Assembly: GCA_026015225.1 (NCBI GenBank)
Contig: JAOZGV010000162.1
Coordinates: forward strand, 1 to 6,179
DNA length: 6,179 nt
Reading direction: 5' to 3'
Source of the DNA: Candidatus Bathyarchaeota archaeon
GTDB taxonomy: Archaea > Thermoproteota > Bathyarchaeia > 40CM-2-53-6 > RBG-13-38-9
Shown: one piece after another, positions 1-5,157 of the stretch
How positions within the stretch are numbered: position 1 is the stretch's first letter
Layout: each line of letters begins with the position of its first letter
Position numbers and translations under genes: made by a program
The notes under the pieces: generated by a model
Databases searched by the model: none
Seen by the model: the letters and a program-made list of their open reading frames with translations, nothing else
Told to the model about the DNA's origin: nothing

Positions 1-590
1 GGATCAATATATTTATAGCAACATTAGCAGCCGGAATAATTCTTGAAAATTGGATCATTATCATTTTTGGCGGCAGATATAAAGGAATTGATCCAATAAT
101 TCCAGGTTTTACGAATATCCTGGGAGCAATAGTAACCAATCTTCAAATATTGACCATAATATTGGGTCCATTATGCTTAGGAGTTCTTCTTCTCTTCCTT
201 ACGAAAACAAGATCCGGAATGGCTGTAAGGGCAGTAGCTCAGGATAATGTTGGAGCAACCATTGTAGCCATTGAGAGCAGGAAAATTTATGCTTATACAG
301 TTGCAATTGGATCTGCTCTCGCAGGATTTGCCGGAATTCTACTTGGAGTTTTTTATTACCTTAGTCCCCAAATGGGCGGTACACCATTAGTCATAGCTTT
401 GTTTGTAATGGTTCTGGGAGGAATGGGAAGTATAAAAGGGACGATCTTTGGAGCATATATAATTGGAATGATTGATGCATATTCTAGATTCTTCATTGGA
501 CCTTTCTGGGCTGAACCGATTCTATTTTTAATTTTCATAATGATAATCTTGTTTAGACCCCAAGGGCTTTATGGAGTTCTTTCAGAATGA
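1..590 (+). CDS. livH: LIV-type ABC transporter permease LivH, C-terminal part (5' end outside window)
   Basis: Inner-membrane permease of a branched-chain amino acid-type ABC importer; it would pair with LivM to form the channel. The frame is open from the window edge (first full codon at 3), so the start lies to the left; about 195 residues are visible of a family length near 290. Family hallmarks seen: an ILENW/FGGRYKG segment early on, the cytoplasmic coupling loop SGMAVRAVAQD that contacts the ATPase, then SALAGFAGILLG, then VLGGMGSIKGTIFGA, and the usual ending FRPQGLYG. Several hydrophobic membrane segments are evident. The last codons lie inside a 47-bp tandem triplication, so the present end (LSE then TGA at 588-590) is probably altered from an original ending in Q. 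livM follows on the same strand. Family assignment is firm; the transported substrate is not readable from the sequence. Confidence 0.93.
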   Translation, partial: INIFIATLAAGIILENWIIIIFGGRYKGIDPIIPGFTNILGAIVTNLQILTIILGPLCLGVLLLFLTKTRSGMAVRAVAQDNVGATIVAIESRKIYAYTVAIGSALAGFAGILLGVFYYLSPQMGGTPLVIALFVMVLGGMGSIKGTIFGAYIIGMIDAYSRFFIGPFWAEPILFLIFIMIILFRPQGLYGVLSE

Positions 591-673
591 TAATCTTGTT
601 TAGACCCCAAGGGCTTTATGGAGTTCTTTCAGAATGATAATCTTGTTTAGACCCCAAGGGCTTTATGGAGTTC
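533..673 (+). repeat. Three tandem copies of a 47-bp unit over the livH end
   Basis: Units at 533-579, 580-626 and 627-673 follow each other without a gap. The second and third are identical; the first differs only at unit position 6 (T at 538, G at 585 and 632). The unit begins TTTCAKAATGATAATC and ends TTATGGAGTTC. Since 47 is not a multiple of three, the frame shifts at each copy: livH stops at the start of the second unit's TGATAATC segment. Collapsing to one copy would make livH end GTT CAA TAA, two bases before the livM TTG. This points to a recent local duplication, or to an assembly error at a short repeat. Confidence 0.95.
667..670 (+). promoter_or_regulatory. Ribosome binding site (GGAG) for livM
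   Basis: GGAG lies ten bases before the TTG at 681 and supports that start over the in-frame ATG at 738, which has no such site and would remove the charged N-terminus. The same GGAG occurs in each 47-bp repeat unit. Confidence 0.5.
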
Positions 674-680
674 AATAAAT

Positions 681-1652
681 TTGGAATTTATAAAAAATGA
701 GCGCTTAAAGGACTTCAGAATTCAGTTGCTGTTACTTATGGCGGCCATAAGTTCGGTATTGCTTTTGCAGGATTCGTACATTTCACATCTAGTAGTATTA
801 TGCATGATATACGGGGCTGTAGCTTTGAACTGGAATATAGCGGTTGGATATTCAGGAATACTTCACTTAGCTCAGGTACCCTTTTTTGTTCTTGGAGCCT
901 ACACTACAGCTATATTGGCCACAAAGTTTGGTATTTCGACTTGGTTTGGGCTTTTAGCAGCTCCTTTTGTAGTGATGGCTTTAGCTTTGGTACTTGGCGT
1001 AGTGTCATTGAGAGTAAAGGGGATTTATTTATTGTTTATAACACTAGGAGTCCAGTTTTTAATGCTTTCAGTCGTCTTATATTTCGTAGAATGGACTAAT
1101 GGAGACATGGGTCTCATAGTACCACCACTTGAAATATTTGGGACAAAAATTAACCAATTCAATATTATACCCTCTTTTTTAATTGCACTAGTTTTAGTGA
1201 TATCCTCGCTTACTCTAAACAAGAAAATCATCGATTCTGAGTTGGGTTTAGCTATTGTAAGCCTAAGAGATTCTGAAGATTATGCGATAAGTCGTGGTGT
1301 AAATCCCTTCAAAGTTAAGCTTTCTGTATTTGTCCTCAGTTCTTGGTTAACCGGGATAAGTGGAGCTTTCTATAGCAATTATCTCGGTACAATAGGTCCT
1401 ACAGAGTTGGGATGGTATTTGGTAATACTGTTCTTAACTTCCTTAGTAATTGGAGGGATGCAATCATTATACGGACCCTTATTGGGCGCTTTTATACTAA
1501 TTTTTTCGAGCGAGTTTTTCCGTGCAGCGCATCTTTTCCGACCCACGATATATGGTGGATTGGTGATTATTACTCTAATTTTTCTACCAAAAGGGGTAAT
1601 TTCATTGATACCTCGAATAGGTGAAAGGATCTTTGAACGGGCTAAACATTAG
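681..1652 (+). CDS. livM: LIV-type ABC transporter permease LivM
   Basis: Second membrane permease of the importer, 323 residues, normal for the shorter LivM proteins. After a charged N-terminus (residues 1-13) come roughly eight to nine hydrophobic segments. Family features: NWNIAVGYSGILHLAQVPFF at about 50-69 and LGAYTTAILAT just after it; SLRVKGIYLLFITLG at about 109-123; a coupling loop around 186-212 (ELGLAIVSLRDSEDYAISRGVNPFK, split here by position only) that should dock on LivG or LivF; and GGMQSLYGPLLGA at 258-270 followed by FLPKGV. The start is TTG at 681, chosen because GGAG lies ten bases upstream and because the frame is closed by a stop at 648-650. An ATG at residue 20 is the only nearby alternative and would cut into the first membrane helix. 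It lies after livH, separated by the repeat, and ends facing livF. Confidence 0.93.
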   Translation: MEFIKNERLKDFRIQLLLLMAAISSVLLLQDSYISHLVVLCMIYGAVALNWNIAVGYSGILHLAQVPFFVLGAYTTAILATKFGISTWFGLLAAPFVVMALALVLGVVSLRVKGIYLLFITLGVQFLMLSVVLYFVEWTNGDMGLIVPPLEIFGTKINQFNIIPSFLIALVLVISSLTLNKKIIDSELGLAIVSLRDSEDYAISRGVNPFKVKLSVFVLSSWLTGISGAFYSNYLGTIGPTELGWYLVILFLTSLVIGGMQSLYGPLLGAFILIFSSEFFRAAHLFRPTIYGGLVIITLIFLPKGVISLIPRIGERIFERAKH

Positions 1653-1722
1653 CACATATTAGTCATTGCTTTCTTATTTATTTAAGATAGGTTCACATAC
1701 TTAACCTAGATTGCATGCGTTA
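1653..1722. terminator. Gap between convergent livM and livF, weak terminator-like sequence
   Basis: This 70-bp AT-rich gap separates the ends of two convergent genes. A T-rich stretch at 1669-1683 lies just after livM and could act as an archaeal-type terminator. A short inverted repeat, TAGGTT at 1688-1693 and AACCTA at 1703-1708 with a nine-base loop, could form a six-pair stem. No strong hairpin with a U-tract is present, so the call rests mostly on position. Confidence 0.3.
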
Positions 1723-2436
1723 TTAAAGACCAAGATATAATTCTTTGAACTTTCTATCTTTAAGAACCTTGTCCGCTTCGCCTTCTAAGGCGACTTTTCC
1801 TTTGTTTACAAGGTAAATACGGTCAGCAAGTTCAGATACATAACGTATATTCTCTTCAACAAGAACTATAGTCATTCCAGTCTCTTTTATTTCCTTAATT
1901 TTTTCAGTAATATCCTTTACTAGAACAGGTGCAAGTCCTAAAGTAGGTTCATCGAGCATTAAAAGTTTGGTTGATGACATCAATCCTCTTCCAATGGCTA
2001 CAGCTCTTCTCTCTCCTCCACTTAGTCGCAAACTTAACCGATTTTTAATTTTCTCCAACATCGGAAATAAATCATATACATTACGCAGATTTTCATTCCG
2101 ATTTTTCCAAGCTTTTGGGTTATAAGCACCCATCACTAGATTTTCTTGGACTGTCATCTCCGTGAATAAGTGTCCTCCTTCAGGCACTAGAATCACTCCC
2201 ATTTTAACAATGTCAACAGACGATTCTTTTTCTATACTTTTTTCCTGAAATTGGATTGTACCACTTCGAATATCCGTTAACCCTATTATAGAATGTAGTG
2301 CGGTGGACTTTCCATGACCATTTGGCCCTGCGAGTGCCACAACTTCGTTCTCTTCAACCTTGAAAGATAAACCCGTCAATGCTTCGAATTGCCCGTAAAA
2401 AACATGTAAATCATTCACTTCAAGCATGGCAATCAC
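1723..2436 (-). CDS. livF: LIV-type ABC transporter ATP-binding protein LivF
   Basis: Cytoplasmic ATPase of the importer, 237 residues, the usual LivF length. Motifs: Walker A GPNGHGKST at 37-45, the LivF-typical VPEGGHLF at 84-91 after which comes TVQENL, an intact signature LSGGERR at 138-144, Walker B LLMLDEP at 158-164 with catalytic E163, LGLAP at 166-170, and VEEN at 193-196 where many ABC ATPases carry the H-loop histidine, which is normal for LivF. The start is GTG at 2436, supported by GAGGT six bases upstream; the ATG four codons in is too far from that site. The GTG overlaps the livG TGA as GTGA, so translation is probably coupled. It is convergent with livM, which is unusual because LIV genes normally run in one direction. 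Confidence 0.95.
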   Translation of the reverse strand: MIAMLEVNDLHVFYGQFEALTGLSFKVEENEVVALAGPNGHGKSTALHSIIGLTDIRSGTIQFQEKSIEKESSVDIVKMGVILVPEGGHLFTEMTVQENLVMGAYNPKAWKNRNENLRNVYDLFPMLEKIKNRLSLRLSGGERRAVAIGRGLMSSTKLLMLDEPTLGLAPVLVKDITEKIKEIKETGMTIVLVEENIRYVSELADRIYLVNKGKVALEGEADKVLKDRKFKELYLGL

Positions 2437-3212
2437 TTTTTAACCTCATATCTCTCACCCAAATAAGCTTTAATAACTCTTTTATCATCACAAACCTTAC
2501 TTGGGATCCCCTCACATATTTTCACACCGTGATCTAGAATCATAACACGTTCTGAAATATTCATTAAAACATCCATATTATGTTCAATTATCATTATAGT
2601 CATACCTTCAGCATTGATCTTTTTAAAAAGACTCATTATGTATTCGGATTCCTTTTTGCTGAGACCGGCTGTTGGTTCATCCAGCATTAATAATCGGGGC
2701 TCGGTTGTTAAGGCGGTAGCTACCATCAATACTTTTCTTTCATAAAGAGAAAGTTCATCAGCGATTACGTCTTTCTTTTCCCATAAACCAAAAAATTCGA
2801 GATTCTTTTTTACGAGATTCTCCTTATCCCGTTTCTCACTCCCTTTTCCATAAATAGCCCCTACGAGGGCATTTTTATAAACTGTTAAACTCTCGAATAG
2901 AGTCGGGATTTGGAATGTTCGCGCAATTCCCAGTTCACAGATTTTATTAGGAGGGTGCTTATGGATATGTTGTCCATTGAATATTACTTTACCACCGGAT
3001 GGTGGTAAGAACTTAGTTACCACATTAAAAAGAGTTGTTTTTCCAGCCCCATTAGGTCCTGCAATTCCATAAATTTCTCCAGTAAAAACATGAAAATCTA
3101 GATTTTTTACGGCCGCCATACCGCCAAAATATTTGCTTAAATCCTCAATTTTAAGTAAAGCACTTGTATCCTGGTTAGAGATGTCCTCATTTTCTTCCTG
3201 TTGTGTTTTCAT
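2433..3212 (-). CDS. livG: LIV-type ABC transporter ATP-binding protein LivG
   Basis: Cytoplasmic ATPase partner of LivF, 259 residues, usual LivG length. An acidic N-terminal extension of about 20 residues precedes LLKIEDLSKYFGG. Walker A GPNGAGKTT is at 52-60, the Q-loop glutamine at 101 in RTFQIPTLF, Walker B LLMLDEP at 174-180 with catalytic E179, TAGLS at 181-185, and the H-loop histidine at 211 in IIEHNMD. The C-terminal AYLGERY is typical of LivG. The signature is odd: where most family members keep a glycine (LPYGQ or LSGGQ type) it reads LSLYE at 154-158. The ATG at 3212 is the only good start in the N-terminal region; it lacks a Shine-Dalgarno site but has a TATA-like TTAAATTA about 30 bases upstream. 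It is the first gene of the livG-livF pair and is divergent from the amidohydrolase. Confidence 0.95.
   Translation of the reverse strand: MKTQQEENEDISNQDTSALLKIEDLSKYFGGMAAVKNLDFHVFTGEIYGIAGPNGAGKTTLFNVVTKFLPPSGGKVIFNGQHIHKHPPNKICELGIARTFQIPTLFESLTVYKNALVGAIYGKGSEKRDKENLVKKNLEFFGLWEKKDVIADELSLYERKVLMVATALTTEPRLLMLDEPTAGLSKKESEYIMSLFKKINAEGMTIMIIEHNMDVLMNISERVMILDHGVKICEGIPSKVCDDKRVIKAYLGERYEVKK
2443..2447 (-). promoter_or_regulatory. Ribosome binding site (GAGGT) for livF
   Basis: Read on the minus strand, GAGGT sits six bases before the GTG at 2436, inside the last codons of livG. It decides the livF start in favour of GTG over the ATG at 2427. Confidence 0.65.
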
Positions 3213-3435
3213 GCAGATTCAGATTCTTTTTAATGATAATCTTAATTTAAGAATTGTGGTTAAGAAGCGTTTCTTATTTAAAGCGCTAGGCGATAACATA
3301 AAAGCGTGTATAATTTAAGAATTTGATCGATCTTTGCCTTCTTAAGAAGAAAACATCATTCTTTCTTCTGTTAATATTTTCAAGAGAACGACTGTCAAAA
3401 TTCTAAAATAGTTGAAAGATGCAAATATAAAAGCT
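3213..3435. promoter_or_regulatory. Divergent promoter region between livG and the amidohydrolase
   Basis: This 223-bp AT-rich gap must hold the promoters of both divergent genes. For livG (minus strand) a TATA-like TTAAATTA covers 3243-3250, about 30 bases before the ATG, compatible with an almost leaderless archaeal transcript. For the amidohydrolase (plus strand) a TATA-like TCTAAAATA at 3402-3410 lies about 26 bases before the ATG at 3436. Neither gene has a convincing Shine-Dalgarno site. The region also holds four TTAAGAA heptamers (3247, 3260, 3315, 3342) and two palindromes, suggesting a regulator that controls both genes. Promoter calls are inference from position and composition. 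Confidence 0.5.
3243..3348 (+). repeat. Cluster of four TTAAGAA heptamers, including a 13-bp direct repeat
   Basis: TTAAGAA occurs at 3247-3253, 3260-3266, 3315-3321 and 3342-3348. The first and third belong to an exact 13-bp direct repeat TAATTTAAGAATT at 3243-3255 and 3311-3323, 68 bp apart. The second starts an inverted repeat TAAGAA-N4-TTCTTA (3261-3276) and the fourth lies in the perfect palindrome CTTCTTAAGAAG (3338-3349). Such clustering between divergent genes looks like operator sites, though AT-rich sequence makes partial matches easy. Confidence 0.55.
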
Positions 3436-5055
3436 ATGAGTGAAATGAAGAATATTAATGGAATTTTTGCAGACCAGATTTTCCATTCTGGAAAAATTGT
3501 AACTGTTGATGATACTTTTTCTATTGCTGAATCATTTGCGATTAAAGATGGAAGATTCCAAGCAGTCGGAAAAGATAATGAAATTATGTCTCTTGCCGGA
3601 CCTAAGACCCAGAAATGCGATTTAAAAGGAAATACTGTCATACCTGGGCTTATCGATTCGCATATCCATTTTCAATTTGTCGCTGAAGAAAGTATCTTCG
3701 TGTCGCTCGCTGGAGTCAATTCTATAGTAGATATTGCAAAACGAATTGAAGAGGCAGTGAAGAAGACTAGAAAAGGTGAATGGATTCGTTGTGCAATGGT
3801 ATCCTCCTACTTTTATCTAGAACTTGAGGAAAAACGAAGACCAAATCGTTGGGATCTTGATCATGTTTCGCCAGACAATCCGGTCTACATAGAGGGACCT
3901 CACCATTGCTATGTGAATAGCTATGCTTTGAGGTTGGCGGGTGTAACACGCGATACAACACAACCCCCTGGAGCAGTAGTAATGCCTGGAGAACAGGGAC
4001 CCATTGAGAAGGATCCCAAGACTGGAGAACCAACCGGAATTTTCCGGGAAGCTTCAGGAAAAAGCCTTGTTTCTAAGTTGTTACCGCCAGTAACTCATAG
4101 TGATAGAGTCAAAGGTTATAAAGCTACGGCAAAGCGATTAAATTCCCGTGGTTTAACAAGCATACTACAGGCTGGTGCATTATTTGAAGAATTTCGAGCT
4201 CTTCAAGAGATTTGGTCGAAAGAAGAACTAACTCTTAGGATCTATTCTCTATTCTTTATAGATTTTGATAAAGTAAGGCCTCTTGAGGAGGATTTGGAGA
4301 TCATACAGAATTTGGCAGCTTTTGCTTCTGCAAGAGGTTTCGGAGACGATATGCTAAAGATCGGTGGAATAGGAGAAATCATATTTAACGGAATTATGTC
4401 AAGAGACAAACTTAAGAGCCTCTCCATAGAGGCGGCTAAAAATAATCTCAGAGTTGGCGTTCACGCACACATGCCTATGGGAGGAAAGGCATTAGATGAT
4501 CTCATGGAAGTTTGGGAGGAAGTAAATGAGGAGGTTCCGATAGCCGATAAGAGATTTATCATACTTCATGCAACTTTCCCAAAAGAAGACACTTTTGAAA
4601 AAGTTAAGAAAATGAATCTTGTTGGTTCTTGCCAAAATGCGTTTCTTTATGCGCAACCTGAGCAAATTAAGCTTGGAGAAGGAAGACCCGCATATTCTCC
4701 AAGATCATGGCTCGATAATGGTATCCCAGTAGGAATTGGATCCGATAGTGTCAGTTCAAATGGAACACTCTGGGATCCCTTTATAAACATACATCATGCA
4801 GTAACTCGCATCAGTAGGAACGGAGTTGTCCTAAAGGATGGACAAAATATCACGATTGAAGAAGCTCTAAAATGTTACACAATAAACAATGCCATATTAA
4901 CTTTTGAAGAGGATGTTAAGGGCTCAATCCAAACAGGAAAAATTGCTGACTTTGTTGTTCTAGAGAAAGATATTCTTACTTGTCCAATCGACGAAGTCAA
5001 GGATATGAGAGTGTTAATGACTGTGGTTGGAGGCAAAGTAGTATACGAGGCATAG
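3436..5055 (+). CDS. YtcJ-like amidohydrolase (Amidohydro_3 type metal-dependent hydrolase)
   Basis: Probable cytoplasmic metal-dependent hydrolase of amide, imide or related C-N bonds; 539 residues, normal for the family. Numbered from the chosen ATG: an N-terminal beta segment (FADQIFHSGKIVTVDD), metal motif DSHIH with H76 and H78, the family segment HHCYVNSYALRLAGV at about 156-170, GEPTGIFREA at about 197-206, possible metal-bridging lysine K308 in MLKIGG, HAH at 343-345, H378 in ILHATF, and D437 in GIGSDSV, then AVTRI. These fit the amidohydrolase superfamily metal site. The C-terminus (SIQTGKIADFVVLEKD) returns to the beta domain. Starts at TTG 3412, ATG 3436 and ATG 3445 are all in frame; ATG 3436 was chosen because of codon preference and a TATA-like site upstream. 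It is divergent from livG, suggesting a link with the importer. The substrate is not known: family members act on varied N-substituted amides, and an imidase or deaminase-like role is possible. Confidence 0.88.
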   Translation: MSEMKNINGIFADQIFHSGKIVTVDDTFSIAESFAIKDGRFQAVGKDNEIMSLAGPKTQKCDLKGNTVIPGLIDSHIHFQFVAEESIFVSLAGVNSIVDIAKRIEEAVKKTRKGEWIRCAMVSSYFYLELEEKRRPNRWDLDHVSPDNPVYIEGPHHCYVNSYALRLAGVTRDTTQPPGAVVMPGEQGPIEKDPKTGEPTGIFREASGKSLVSKLLPPVTHSDRVKGYKATAKRLNSRGLTSILQAGALFEEFRALQEIWSKEELTLRIYSLFFIDFDKVRPLEEDLEIIQNLAAFASARGFGDDMLKIGGIGEIIFNGIMSRDKLKSLSIEAAKNNLRVGVHAHMPMGGKALDDLMEVWEEVNEEVPIADKRFIILHATFPKEDTFEKVKKMNLVGSCQNAFLYAQPEQIKLGEGRPAYSPRSWLDNGIPVGIGSDSVSSNGTLWDPFINIHHAVTRISRNGVVLKDGQNITIEEALKCYTINNAILTFEEDVKGSIQTGKIADFVVLEKDILTCPIDEVKDMRVLMTVVGGKVVYEA

Positions 5056-5157
5056 AACTGGAGTGACGGTTAAAACTGTTCCCATAAACCTTTAGAAGCT
5101 CATATATTCTGAGAAATGAAGATCTAGCGATATTTTTATGAGAATAAAAGGAATATT
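5056..5157. terminator. Gap between convergent amidohydrolase and aminotransferase genes, possible AT-rich terminator
   Basis: The 102-bp gap lies between the two gene ends. An AT-rich inverted repeat, TTTTAT at 5134-5139 and ATAAAA at 5144-5149 with a four-base loop, is flanked by ATATT at 5130-5134 and AATAT at 5152-5156 and could serve as a bidirectional terminator. The pairing is weak because it lacks G-C pairs, and no promoter is visible here. Confidence 0.3.

Noticed and set aside
533..673. Direct repeats as a CRISPR array
   Set aside because: The units touch each other with no unique spacers, and they copy the coding end of livH.
800..1099. Plus-strand open frame of 99 codons inside livM
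   Set aside because: Out of frame with a well supported permease; the translation is a shadow rich in S, F and W.
3133..3318. Small plus-strand open frame of 61 codons across the livG start
   Set aside because: It mostly overlaps livG antisense and the promoter region, with no recognisable protein pattern.
3371..3398. Bacterial-type promoter on the minus strand (TTGACA at 3398-3393, TATTAA at 3376-3371, 16-base spacing) for livG
   Set aside because: The -35 match is exact but the -10 is poor, it would leave a leader of about 150 bases, and the sequence is AT-rich enough for chance matches. Not excluded if the host is a bacterium.
3412..3414. TTG at 3412 as the amidohydrolase start
   Set aside because: No ribosome site is seen before it, and ATG codons follow at 3436 and 3445 before the conserved domain begins. 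It remains possible.
3213..3435. RNA gene or riboswitch in the divergent gap
   Set aside because: No cloverleaf, long stem or known leader pattern could be traced; the sequence is AT-rich with only short palindromes.
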